Positions 7,662 to 15,805 of a DNA stretch of 64,000 bases are shown here, in pieces. Below the pieces are notes generated by a model, which saw only the letters and a program-made list of their open reading frames with translations, did not search any database and was not told where the DNA came from. The position numbers and the translations under genes were made by a program. Source of the stretch: Haloarcula salina. GTDB taxonomy: Archaea > Halobacteriota > Halobacteria > Halobacteriales > Haloarculaceae. Position 1 is the first letter of the stretch. Each line of letters begins with the position of its first letter. The stretch is taken from positions 1-64,000 of the forward strand of contig NZ_WRXL01000005.1 in NCBI RefSeq assembly GCF_010119195.1, read 5' to 3'.

Positions 7662-8906
7662 ATGCCAGATGATTCCAGCGGCCACGAGGTACCGACGCGT
7701 CGTGACTTCGTGCGATACGGTGGCGCAGTCGTCGGCGGAGGCCTGCTCGCCGGGTGTGCAGGCCAGTCCGACAGCGGGTCGACGTCGACCGAGACGACTG
7801 GTGGCGAAATCGAGACAGCCACGCCACTGTCGGAGGACGAGAGCTACGCAGTGACGATGTCACCGGTCGGGACTGTCGAGTTCGAGCAGGTCCCGGAGAA
7901 CATCCTGCCGTACTTTCCGATCTCGGCAGGAACTACTGTCGCGCTCGGACACGGTGAATCGATCAACGCGATCGGCTACGACAAAGAACTGTTCGGGAAC
8001 ACCGTCGACTACTATTACGACCGCCTCGAATCCGTCTCCTTCGAGTGGGAGGAGCTGGCCCGTGTCACGCAGAGTGACACCCCCAACTCGATCGACGAGG
8101 AAGTGCTCTACGAACTCGACAGTGACGTTCACTTTCTCGACCCGGCCGTCCTCCGGAGTTCGAATTACGGCTGGGATCAGGCGGACATCGAAGCCATCGC
8201 ATCGGATGTCGGCCCGTGGTTCGGGAACTACTACAGTCGCACCAACGGACAGCCACCGGCGTCGTACCGGGAGAGCTACGAATACTACTCCCTCTGGGAG
8301 TATATCGGAAAGATCGCTTCCGTCCTGCGGGAAACAGAACGGTACCGGGCCTTCAAGTCGATCCGAGACGACCTCGTCTCACGGATCCTGTCTCGGTTAC
8401 CACCAGAGCCCGAACGGCCGTCCGTCGCTATCGTCGCGTACGCGAACGAGACATTCTGGCCGTACGATTTCACGCAGGACGGCTACATCTGGGGGCACGT
8501 TCGCCCGATGGGCGTTGAAAACGCCTTCGAGACGGTCCAAGGAGGGCCCGGTTCGGACGGGAGCTACGACATCGAGGGGATCGCCGAGGCGTCGCCCGAC
8601 GTGATACTCCGTTATTGGGGCACTGCCCTCGGTGAGACGTTCGTCGAGCGCCGGGCGAAGTTACTCGACAGGCCGCTCGCCGAAGAGATTCCGGCTCTCG
8701 ACGACGAACGGTACTATCCTTCCGGCCACGGTATGCAGGGGCCCGTGATGAATCTGTTCAACCTGGAAATGACCGCCAAACAGCTGTACCCCGAGCAGTT
8801 CGGCGAGTGGCCCGCGTACACTGAAGAGTCGTACCCGGAAATCCCGGACGGGGAACAGTTATTCGACCGCCAGCGCGTCGCAGCCATCATCAACGGCGAT
8901 ATCTGA
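7662..8906 (+). CDS. Iron-siderophore-type ABC substrate-binding lipoprotein, paralog 1
   Basis: The 414-residue protein starts at ATG 7662, directly after the operator. It has a Tat motif (TRRDFVRYGG), the lipobox LAGC at about residue 30, a Thr/Ser/Glu linker, and a FepB/FhuD-like type III binding fold with paired segments such as ALGHGESINAIGYDKELF and ASPDVILRYWG. The C-terminus, with EMTAKQLYPEQFGEW and LFDRQRVAAIINGDI, is nearly the same in its two downstream paralogs. Binding of a ferric siderophore is inferred from the fold and the iron-type operator. No permease or ATPase gene is next to it. Confidence 0.82.
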   Translation: MPDDSSGHEVPTRRDFVRYGGAVVGGGLLAGCAGQSDSGSTSTETTGGEIETATPLSEDESYAVTMSPVGTVEFEQVPENILPYFPISAGTTVALGHGESINAIGYDKELFGNTVDYYYDRLESVSFEWEELARVTQSDTPNSIDEEVLYELDSDVHFLDPAVLRSSNYGWDQADIEAIASDVGPWFGNYYSRTNGQPPASYRESYEYYSLWEYIGKIASVLRETERYRAFKSIRDDLVSRILSRLPPEPERPSVAIVAYANETFWPYDFTQDGYIWGHVRPMGVENAFETVQGGPGSDGSYDIEGIAEASPDVILRYWGTALGETFVERRAKLLDRPLAEEIPALDDERYYPSGHGMQGPVMNLFNLEMTAKQLYPEQFGEWPAYTEESYPEIPDGEQLFDRQRVAAIINGDI

Positions 8907-9025
8907 CCGAGGACCACTACGGAACTCGAATCCACACACGACGACTGCGAGGACGTCGTCGCCGCCACCGGGGCCGCTGCCGAGCGGTGAGCGCCGTGAC
9001 GGGCGGTTTCGGTGCCTTTTTATAT

Positions 9026-9043
9026 TTTTAGGCCCGCCTAAAA
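9026..9043. promoter_or_regulatory. DtxR/IdeR-type iron operator 2
   Basis: A perfect inverted repeat, TTTTAGG and CCTAAAA, flanks CCCG. It follows directly on the TATA-like run TTTTTATATTTT (about 9017-9028) and ends two bases before the ATG at 9046. The position implies repression of the two-gene unit 9046-11489 when iron is sufficient. Confidence 0.75.
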
Positions 9044-9045
9044 CC

Positions 9046-10239
9046 ATGGGCGTTCAGACAGATATTCACGAAGTTCCGACCCGGAGAGAGACGATCAAGG
9101 GCACCAGCGCCCTCCTCGGAGGGAGCCTATTGGCCGGGTGTGCCAGCGAGAGCCCCGATGGTGCACCGACAGACGCGACCGACACGACGGCCTCGCAGAC
9201 GACCGAAGATCTGACGTACTACGAGGTGACGATCGAACCGGCGGGAAACCGCACGTTCGAGGAAGTCCCCGAAACGTACGCGAGCATCCCCGGGGCGTGG
9301 ATGGACATTGCAATGGGATTCGGAATCCAGCCGACGGCCGTCGCCGCCTTCGATCGCCTCCCGCTGAAGTACTACGATGCGCTCCCGGGCGTCGAGTTCG
9401 ACGCAGACGCCGTCCAAACGCTCGGTGAATCGGCCGAGTCCCAGTACGACAAAGAAGTGTTCTACGACGTCGATGTCGACGTCCACCTCATGGATCCGCG
9501 CATGCTCAAGAAGTACTCGGGCTGGAAGGATACAGACCTCCGGGAGATCGAATCGACGGTCGGCCCGATCCTCGGCTCGCTGATTCGGTTCCCGTTCGCC
9601 GGTCGAGACCCCTACTACACGCTCTACGAGGCATTCGAGAAGGCCGCACAACTCTTCCAGCGTCAACCCCAGTACGAGGCGTGGGTGGACCTCACTGAGT
9701 CGTTCCACGCCGATATCGAATCCCGCGTCCCCCTCTCTGGGGAAGACGCACCGACAGTCGCGGCGTTCAACTTCGGATTCAGGCCGGAATCCGGGAAATT
9801 TTTCGCGGCGAACATCGACGCGGCGCGGAACGACACGCGGAGTTTCCGGAAGTTGCAGGTCGATAATGCCTTCGAGGGCGAAGAGTACGTGCCGTTCAAG
9901 CCGATCGGCTACGAGAAACTCCTCGAAGTCGACCCCGACTACATCGGAGCAATCGGTTATCTATCGTATATCGACGACGCCCGGTTCCAGGAGATCGTCG
10001 AGGCGGCACAGAACCACGAGACGCTAAGCGAATTGAGCGCCGTTGCGAACGGGAACATCGTACGGACAGGCGGCCAGTACATGGGGCCGATCATCGATCT
10101 GTTCTCGACGGAGGCACTCGCCAAACAGCTCTATCCCGAGGAGTTCGGTGAGTGGCCCGGCTCGATTCAGGACGTTCCGCAAGACGAGCAACTGTTCGAC
10201 CGCCAGCGCGTTGGGGAGATTGTCAACGGTAACATCTGA
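9046..10239 (+). CDS. Iron-siderophore-type ABC substrate-binding lipoprotein, paralog 2
   Basis: The 397-residue protein has the Tat-like PTRRETIKG, the lipobox LAGC, and the same two-lobed binding fold as the gene before it. It is the most divergent of the three: the region corresponding to the paralogs' NVAPWFGN reads TVGPILGS, and it lacks the Tyr-rich insert near the end. The tail ALAKQLYPEEFGEWPG and LFDRQRVGEIVNGNI is conserved. It has its own operator and promoter, and the next paralog starts two bases after its stop, so these two are co-transcribed. A different siderophore preference is possible but not shown. Confidence 0.8.
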   Translation: MGVQTDIHEVPTRRETIKGTSALLGGSLLAGCASESPDGAPTDATDTTASQTTEDLTYYEVTIEPAGNRTFEEVPETYASIPGAWMDIAMGFGIQPTAVAAFDRLPLKYYDALPGVEFDADAVQTLGESAESQYDKEVFYDVDVDVHLMDPRMLKKYSGWKDTDLREIESTVGPILGSLIRFPFAGRDPYYTLYEAFEKAAQLFQRQPQYEAWVDLTESFHADIESRVPLSGEDAPTVAAFNFGFRPESGKFFAANIDAARNDTRSFRKLQVDNAFEGEEYVPFKPIGYEKLLEVDPDYIGAIGYLSYIDDARFQEIVEAAQNHETLSELSAVANGNIVRTGGQYMGPIIDLFSTEALAKQLYPEEFGEWPGSIQDVPQDEQLFDRQRVGEIVNGNI

Positions 10240-10241
10240 AC

Positions 10242-11489
10242 ATGAGTAACGACGACACCACCAAGGGGCGGGCACCGACGCGACGTGGCTACATGAAGTA
10301 CGGCGGAGCAGTCGTCGGGGGCGGGCTACTCGCCGGGTGTGCGGGGCAGTCCGATTCGGAATCGGAGCCGGCCGAGACGGCCAGCGACGCCACCTCGACA
10401 CCGACCCGGACCGGGACCGAAGACGACCCCTATTCGGTGCAGATGGCGCCGATGGGCGTGGTCGAGTTCGACGAGGTCCCACAAGACGTGTTCACCATCC
10501 TGGGCCATCACGTAGACATGCTGCTGGCACTCGGGCGCGGTGATGACATCAACGCCATGCACAGTCCCGGCTACCACCAAGCGCTGTACGAGAAGCTGGT
10601 GGCCCGCCTCGACGGCGTCTCCGTCGACTGGGAAGGGCTGTACTCGTCGTGGCCCCCGACGAAGGAGAAACTGTACGAACTCGACAGCGATGTCCACATC
10701 GCGGATCCGGCCAAGGTCACGACTGGCGAGGGCTGGGCCGACAGCAACGTCCAAGAGATCGCAGAGAACGTCGCCCCGTGGTTCGGCAACACCCTGAGCG
10801 GCACAAACCGCACACCGCCGGAGGACTGGGCAGACAGGTACGAACACTACACGCTCTGGGAGATCTTCGGCAAGATCGCGCAGGTCTTCCAAGCACAGGA
10901 TCGCTACGACGCGCTCCGGTCCATCCACGAGTCGGTACTCCAGACCATCGAAGAGAACCTTCCGCCGACGTACGACCGGCCGAGTGCGGCGCTCATCTTG
11001 CTCTCTGCCGACGAAGACAGCGGCTGGGGATACAAAATGAACTATCCTGGCTACTACGCCGCTCACACTCGACCGATGGGGGCCGAGGACGCGCTGGCAG
11101 ACGCCATCGGCGAGGGCTACGGCGACGACGGGCGGAACATCACGCTCGATTACGAACTGCTCCTCGAGGCGGACCCGGACGTGTTGCTGGTTCTTGGGCC
11201 GATGACAGGGTACTTTTCCCTCGGCGAGATTCGGCAGCGACTCGAGAACGACGATGTCGCCAGTGAAATCACAGCGGTTCAGGAAGACCGGGTGTATGCC
11301 CAGGGGGCGCGGCGACAGGGACCGATACTGAACCTCTTCCAGTTGGAGATGACGGCCAAGCAGCTCTATCCCACGATCTTCGGCGAGTGGAAGGGCTACG
11401 TCAACGGCGAACCGTATCCCGAGATTCCCGAAGACGAACAGCTGTTCGACCGACAGCGAGTCGCGGACGTCGTCAACGGTGACATCTGA
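10242..11489 (+). CDS. Iron-siderophore-type ABC substrate-binding lipoprotein, paralog 3
   Basis: The 415-residue protein shares with paralog 1 an almost identical signal region (KYGGAVVGGGLLAGCAGQSD) and tail (EMTAKQLYP, LFDRQRVADVVNGDI). The middle contains ENVAPWFGNTLSGTNRTPP, also present in recognisable form in paralog 1. It begins two bases after paralog 2 and is expressed from operator/promoter 2. The close similarity of paralogs 1 and 3, with the more divergent paralog between them, points to tandem duplication. Role inferred: extracellular capture of ferric siderophore for a transporter core encoded elsewhere. Confidence 0.8.
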   Translation: MSNDDTTKGRAPTRRGYMKYGGAVVGGGLLAGCAGQSDSESEPAETASDATSTPTRTGTEDDPYSVQMAPMGVVEFDEVPQDVFTILGHHVDMLLALGRGDDINAMHSPGYHQALYEKLVARLDGVSVDWEGLYSSWPPTKEKLYELDSDVHIADPAKVTTGEGWADSNVQEIAENVAPWFGNTLSGTNRTPPEDWADRYEHYTLWEIFGKIAQVFQAQDRYDALRSIHESVLQTIEENLPPTYDRPSAALILLSADEDSGWGYKMNYPGYYAAHTRPMGAEDALADAIGEGYGDDGRNITLDYELLLEADPDVLLVLGPMTGYFSLGEIRQRLENDDVASEITAVQEDRVYAQGARRQGPILNLFQLEMTAKQLYPTIFGEWKGYVNGEPYPEIPEDEQLFDRQRVADVVNGDI

Positions 11490-11599
11490 GTAGCGGTGTC
11501 TCAGACTTAGAGTTAGGCAGTACGAAAAATTGATAGATTTCATTAATGAACCGGGACTCTATTCCAAATACAAAGGGTAGAGGTGCTGAAGAGCGTTAT

Positions 11600-11615
11600 T
11601 TTAGGCACTCCTAAA
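11600..11615. promoter_or_regulatory. DtxR/IdeR-type iron operator 3
   Basis: TTTAGG and CCTAAA flank CACT, the same architecture as the sites at 7643 and 9026. It lies 41 bases upstream of the NifU-like gene at 11657. The TATA-like element could be TTATTTTA, overlapping the left arm, or AAGATTTATG just downstream, so the geometry differs from the other two sites. Confidence 0.68.
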
Positions 11616-11656
11616 TCTAAAGATTTATGACACTATGGGACTGATCTACAGTTGTA

Positions 11657-11983
11657 ATGAGCGCAGAAGGACTCGAACGACAGACGCGTAGTTACCTGAG
11701 CAACGAAGTCCCCCAGATTCAGCAACACGGCGGCAACTTCGAAATCCGCGACGTTGACGAGGATGCGGGGACGGCGACCGTCGTTATCGGCGGCGCCTGT
11801 TCCGGGTGTGGGATCGCTCCGATGACGATGAAGGCCATCGAACACCGACTCCCCGAGAGTGTCGAGGGGCTCGAAGACGTCGAGGTCGTCCGGTCGGGTG
11901 GTCCCCGCGCTGCGGTGATGCCCTCGAAGACCGACGAGATGGACGACATGGACGAGTACGAGGACTACAGCCCCCCGTTCTAA
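11657..11983 (+). CDS. NifU C-terminal-domain-like Fe-S cluster scaffold protein
   Basis: The 108-residue protein resembles the Nfu domain: a helix-rich N-terminus ending near GGNFEIRDVDE, a strand TATVVIGG, then GACSGCGIAPMTMKAIE, in which the CxxC pair binds a bridging Fe-S cluster between two subunits, and LEDVEVV. The acidic tail is halophile-specific. Family members deliver clusters to apo-proteins in the cytosol. The iron-type operator upstream places it in the same regulon as the three binding proteins, suggesting adjustment of Fe-S assembly to iron supply. Confidence 0.85.
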   Translation: MSAEGLERQTRSYLSNEVPQIQQHGGNFEIRDVDEDAGTATVVIGGACSGCGIAPMTMKAIEHRLPESVEGLEDVEVVRSGGPRAAVMPSKTDEMDDMDEYEDYSPPF

Positions 11984-12520
11984 CCGGCCGACCGCCGCGA
12001 ATCACCCTCTCCACAGTTGTGGAGAGTAGCTGAAGACGGTGCGCGATCAGCACGCTTTAACGGCATTCCGTCGCAGAGAGAACAAACAGCTACATCAATC
12101 GTATCCACCGAAGTTGTGACTCCCGTCGGAGACGGACTGGACTCGCGCGGTTTCCGGGGTACTCGTCATTCGAATGTCCGCAGCGGAACGAAGTTGTATC
12201 GTTGTACAAGTCGTCATTCAAGCTGCCTTAAACAAATAACTCGTTATCAGGCCAAATATACACATATACATCCAATTCTTCCCTTATCATAGCCAATATG
12301 AGGTTTTTCCAGCATATCGAGATCAGATTGTGGCATTACATTCTCATATATGTTTTTTCGTCAGCAGATAAAGATATTTGATTTCGTATGACGCGTTGAA
12401 TGGAGAGGAACCTTTGGTTCGACGTATCAAACCCGACGAAAGTGTGCTGGAGAGCGTCTCTCGCTGGCCGGATGGTCCAACTGAATCACGACTGGACCTG
12501 AATCGGAACCCAGAATGTCG
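11984..12520. other. Intergenic region with one inverted repeat
   Basis: This is the convergent gap between the NifU-like gene and the leftward IclR regulator. It contains the hairpin-like repeat at 12007-12026 and becomes AT-rich from about 12230 to 12390. I found no convincing reading frame or RNA gene. Confidence 0.6.
12007..12026. repeat. Short perfect inverted repeat after the NifU-like gene
   Basis: Arms CTCTCCACA and TGTGGAGAG (9 bases, no mismatch) flank only two bases. The element starts 23 bases after the stop codon. The tiny loop makes a protein-binding palindrome or an end-of-transcript structure both possible; no T-run follows, so it is not a classical terminator. Confidence 0.35.
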
Positions 12521-13303
12521 TTACCCGTCGATCGTATTGTACTCGTAATACTGATTTCGAACTTCGATCTCGTTTTTCGTGTACCGGAGAATCTCCAGAA
12601 TATTCGCCATATAGCTCGACGTAAACCGGTCTCGGGGGCCGGTGATGCCAAGCGAAACCAACACGTTGTGCTCTTCGTCGAAAATCGGGACCGCGATCCC
12701 GCGGACTCCCCGAAGGTGCTCTTCGTCGTCTATCGCGTACCCCTGTTGACGGACCTGTTCGAGTCCGCGTTCAAGTTCTTCGTAGGTCGTCAACGTCTCG
12801 TCTGTCCCCTGGGGCAGTCCGTGGACGTCAACGATTTCGCGCCGCTTCTCTACCGGGAGATTCGCTAGAATCGCCTTGCCAAGTGACGTCCAGTGCATCT
12901 CGGTGTAGTTTCCGATCGGAATTTCGTCACCGGCGGCTTTCTCACCCGTACTACGGTAGAGAATGACTCGCTGCCCGTTCTCTTCGATGCCCGCACCGGC
13001 GATCTCGCCGGTCTTCCGCGCCAGTTCTTCGACTTTGTTACGGAGCAGGCGAGCGACGTCCAGCCTGTGTCGGACGCTGCCGCCGATCTCCAGAAATCGG
13101 AACGAGCGGCGGTACTGTTTGTCCTCTTTCACGACGTACTCGTTCTCGACGAGCGTATTCAGATGCAAGAACACCGTACTGGTGGGAATGTCGAGATGCG
13201 AGGCCAGCTCGGAGAGTCCAACGGGTTCGAGTTTTCCCATCGCTGAGATGATTTCCAGCGTGGTCTCGACGGCGGTGATTGTGTTCGGGTGTTCGTCTGG
13301 CAT
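12521..13303 (-). CDS. IclR-family transcriptional regulator
   Basis: With the start at ATG 13303 the protein has 260 residues, the usual IclR length; the longer open frame upstream crosses the promoter. A winged helix-turn-helix (about 10-75, SELASHLDIPTSTVFLHLNT) precedes the effector-binding domain, with HWTSLGKAILANLP and VRGIAVPIFDEE as landmarks. IclR proteins bind small carbon metabolites. It is divergent from the sugar transporter operon that starts at 13844 and is the obvious candidate to control it. A palindrome at 13356-13374 lies just upstream of its own start. Confidence 0.88.
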   Translation of the reverse strand: MPDEHPNTITAVETTLEIISAMGKLEPVGLSELASHLDIPTSTVFLHLNTLVENEYVVKEDKQYRRSFRFLEIGGSVRHRLDVARLLRNKVEELARKTGEIAGAGIEENGQRVILYRSTGEKAAGDEIPIGNYTEMHWTSLGKAILANLPVEKRREIVDVHGLPQGTDETLTTYEELERGLEQVRQQGYAIDDEEHLRGVRGIAVPIFDEEHNVLVSLGITGPRDRFTSSYMANILEILRYTKNEIEVRNQYYEYNTIDG

Positions 13304-13355
13304 AGTCGGTGTTGTTCCCCACTGGATGAAAGTGTTTCCCCTGTGAAAGAGAGAA

Positions 13356-13374
13356 TTTCCAGTGTGAATGGAAA
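13356..13374. promoter_or_regulatory. Candidate IclR-type operator
   Basis: The inverted repeat TTTCCA, seven bases, TGGAAA lies 53 bases upstream of the regulator start. Just next to it, at 13336-13349, TTTCCCCTGTGAAA is a second, weaker dyad. Placement close to the regulator's own promoter suggests autoregulation. The binding protein is inferred. Confidence 0.4.
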
Positions 13375-13807
13375 ACGACACAGGCGAGTCGTTCCCAGCA
13401 TTATAACGGTCGTACACATGTTATTTTCACTGCGGGGGAGTGGTTTCAGCCGCGTCAACAGTACCCATGTGTGTAGTTATCACTCCATCCGTTTCGACGA
13501 AACGGGGTATTTGGCCCGCTTCGGCCGTATTTCGACAAGCGGTCGCGACGGGGTACGGCGCACGCGCAGTTTTCACCAGGGATGGAAACGTCCTCACTGA
13601 TACCGGATGCTATCATATATCCCCTAGAGACGGCCTCTATCTCCATATTATTGCTGTGGCGCTCGATCTGTATAGCACTTTCTGTCACCCGTGTTTCGAC
13701 GGGAGCGGCCCCGTCACTCCCTCCTGAGTGAACGATACCCTGGAGAGAGGCACGCACGTCGACTTTCGGTGTGGTTGTCAAGCAGACGCACGCTCTCACT
13801 ACCAACA

Positions 13808-13814
13808 TTTATTA
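13808..13814 (+). promoter_or_regulatory. TATA-like promoter element of the catabolic operon
   Basis: TTTATTA is centred about 33 bases before the ATG at 13844, roughly the distance expected for a leaderless haloarchaeal transcript. The 14 bases ATTTATTACCCATG at 13807-13820 recur exactly at 53017-53030, before the second sugar-transporter operon. Confidence 0.45.
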
Positions 13815-13843
13815 CCCATGCTGCAGATGATTCGCCTATCCGT

Positions 13844-14941
13844 ATGAGCGAGGTTACACTATCGAACGTTAGCAAGGTGTACGACGACGACGTCCTTGCG
13901 GTCAATGAACTGTCCCTCACGGTATCGGACGGCGAGTTCGTCGTCGTCGTCGGCCCGTCTGGCTGTGGCAAATCGACCACGTTACGAATGATCGCCGGTC
14001 TCGAAACCGTGACGGCCGGGGAAATCGCCATCGGTGACGAGGTCGTCAACGACGTCAGACCGCAGGACAGGAACATCGCGATGGTGTTCCAGAGCTACGC
14101 GCTGTACCCGCACATGACCGTTCGGGAGAACATGTCGTTCGGCCTGCGGCTCTCCGGGGAGTACGACGAGCAGATCGACGAGCGCGTCGAGGAGGCTGCG
14201 GAGCTTCTAGAGATCTCGGACCTGCTGGATGATTACCCGAAACAGCTCTCCGGCGGGCAGCAACAGCGCGTCGCACTCGGGCGCGCGATCGTTCGAGATC
14301 CGGAGGTGTTCCTGATGGACGAACCCCTCTCGAACCTCGACGCGAAGCTGCGGACGCAGATGCGGACCGAGATCCAGCGGATCCAGGAGGAACTCGACGT
14401 CACGACGATCTACGTCACGCACGATCAGACCGAAGCGATGACGATGGCCGACCACATCGTCATCCTCAACGGTGGCGAGCTCCAGCAGGTCGATCCGCCC
14501 GAGCAGTGCTACGACGAGCCGAACAACAAGTTCGTCGCAGGGTTCATCGGTTCTCCATCGATGAATTTCTTCGACGTGACCGCAACTGCTATCGACGGTG
14601 GCACCCGGTTCGAATCACCGGACGTCGCACTCGATCTCGGTGTCGACATCCCGACCGGCGACTACACGCTCGGCGTCCGTCCGGAGGACTTCGTCGCGGG
14701 CCGAGCCGGTGAGTACATCGACACCGTCGTCGACGTCGTCGAGCCGATGGGCTCTGACAACTTCCTCTATCTCGAGACCACGGGCAGTTCGATGGAGGTC
14801 GTCGCGCGGGTCGATAGCGAGTATCGCCCCCACCGAGGCGACGAGATCTCGCTGGGATTCGATACCGACGATATGCACCTGTTCAATGCCGACGGCGAAC
14901 GCGTGGCAGTGACCGAGTTGCAGACGACGGAGTCGGTGTAA
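13844..14941 (+). CDS. Carbohydrate ABC transporter ATP-binding protein (MalK/UgpC type)
   Basis: The start at ATG 13844 gives 365 residues, normal for the family. The ATPase domain shows Walker A GPSGCGKST, Q-loop MVFQSYALYPHMTV, signature LSGGQQQR, Walker B VFLMDEPLSNLDAKL and VTHDQTEA. The C-terminal third is the regulatory TOBE region (TLGVRPEDFV, ending near DDMHLFNADGE). It energises import of a sugar together with the binding protein and permeases at 15806-18978. Unlike the usual order, the ATPase gene comes first. The next gene starts one base after its stop. Confidence 0.92.
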   Translation: MSEVTLSNVSKVYDDDVLAVNELSLTVSDGEFVVVVGPSGCGKSTTLRMIAGLETVTAGEIAIGDEVVNDVRPQDRNIAMVFQSYALYPHMTVRENMSFGLRLSGEYDEQIDERVEEAAELLEISDLLDDYPKQLSGGQQQRVALGRAIVRDPEVFLMDEPLSNLDAKLRTQMRTEIQRIQEELDVTTIYVTHDQTEAMTMADHIVILNGGELQQVDPPEQCYDEPNNKFVAGFIGSPSMNFFDVTATAIDGGTRFESPDVALDLGVDIPTGDYTLGVRPEDFVAGRAGEYIDTVVDVVEPMGSDNFLYLETTGSSMEVVARVDSEYRPHRGDEISLGFDTDDMHLFNADGERVAVTELQTTESV

Positions 14942-14942
14942 G

Positions 14943-15743
14943 ATGTTGTACGAAACGATCGGCCGGAAGGACAGCGAATGGGCGGGAAAGACGGCGCGGG
15001 ACGTCCGCGCGGTTGGCGAACAGACGGGCTCGGTACTCGTCGTCCCCGTGGGGAGCGTGGAGCAACACGGCGACCACTTACCGGTCGTCACCGACACGCT
15101 CCTCGTGGAGGCGATGGTTGACGCCGCCGTCGACCGCCTCGACGAGACTCCCGTGCTCGTCACCCCGCCGGTCTGGAGCGGCTTCTCGCCGCATCACCTC
15201 ACGTTCGGCGGCACCCTCTCGCTCGAGTTCGCACACCTCCGGTCGACGCTCGAAGACATCGCTCACACCGGGATCGAGAACGGCTTCGACGCCGTGCTGT
15301 TCGTCAACGGACACGGCGGGAACGGGCCCCTCATCGACGCCGTCGTCAGTACCGTCGGCGCCGAGACCGACGCGGAGGTCCTGGGAACGACCTACTTCGA
15401 ACTCGCGGCCGACGCCTCGGCGGAGATCAGACAGAGCGAGACCGGCGGGATGGCACACGGCGGTGAGTTCGAAACGTCGCTCATGCTCGCGATTCGGCCG
15501 GACCTGGTTGGAGACCCTGCAGCACGCGACGGCGAGCCGATGGACGAACACTATCGGTGGGCCGGCCAGGACTTGCTCGACGGGGGCCCGGTTTCGGTGT
15601 ACCGGTCGTTCGACGCGTACTCGGAGTCGGGCGCAATTGGGGCCCCGAAACAGGCCAGTGCGGAAACGGGGCAACGGCTCCGGTCGGCAATCGGTGACGA
15701 ACTCGCGGCGCTGCTGGTCGCGATTCACGAGCACAACGCGTGA
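14943..15743 (+). CDS. Creatininase-family metal amidohydrolase
   Basis: The 266-residue protein carries the family metal-binding pattern: PVGSVEQHGDHLPVVTD (Glu, His and Asp ligands), FVNGHGGN and HGGEFETS (His and Glu). Members hydrolyse cyclic amides or related rings: creatininase, formamidopyrimidine deformylases, a ring-opening hydrolase of inositol catabolism, and the mycofactocin peptidase MftE. Lying inside a sugar ABC operon, between the ATPase and the binding-protein gene, it more probably acts on an imported or intermediate sugar-derived lactam, lactone or cyclic ketone than on creatinine. The exact reaction cannot be read from the sequence. Confidence 0.82.
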   Translation: MLYETIGRKDSEWAGKTARDVRAVGEQTGSVLVVPVGSVEQHGDHLPVVTDTLLVEAMVDAAVDRLDETPVLVTPPVWSGFSPHHLTFGGTLSLEFAHLRSTLEDIAHTGIENGFDAVLFVNGHGGNGPLIDAVVSTVGAETDAEVLGTTYFELAADASAEIRQSETGGMAHGGEFETSLMLAIRPDLVGDPAARDGEPMDEHYRWAGQDLLDGGPVSVYRSFDAYSESGAIGAPKQASAETGQRLRSAIGDELAALLVAIHEHNA

Positions 15744-15774
15744 AACAGGCCGAAATATGACACGAACAATAACC

Positions 15775-15782
15775 ATTATATA
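15775..15782 (+). promoter_or_regulatory. TATA-like element before the sugar-binding protein gene
   Basis: ATTATATA is centred about 27 bases before ATG 15806, which fits a leaderless transcript. A separate promoter here would let the abundant binding protein be made in excess over the upstream ATPase. Confidence 0.45.
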
Positions 15783-15805
15783 CCTGGGACTTGGTAACAC
15801 TAACG

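Larger units (their letters stand above)
13304..13843. other. Divergent regulatory region between iclR-type gene and sugar operon
   Basis: The first 75 bases hold palindromic text suited to an IclR-type operator. The middle part is GC-rich with no convincing gene. The last about 40 bases hold a TATA-like element for the rightward operon. No RNA gene was recognised. Confidence 0.55.

Noticed and set aside
13440-13727. Open frame of 95 codons in the divergent region beside the IclR gene.
   Set aside because: Its composition (Val, Ser, Thr, Cys rich, few acids) is unlike haloarchaeal proteins and it crosses likely operator and promoter sequence.
13818-13847. Nine-codon frame (MLQMIRLSV) whose stop overlaps the ATG of the sugar ATPase gene, resembling the MATE mini-frame.
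   Set aside because: The TATA-like element at 13808-13814 would start transcription near 13838, downstream of this ATG, so the frame is probably not on the messenger.
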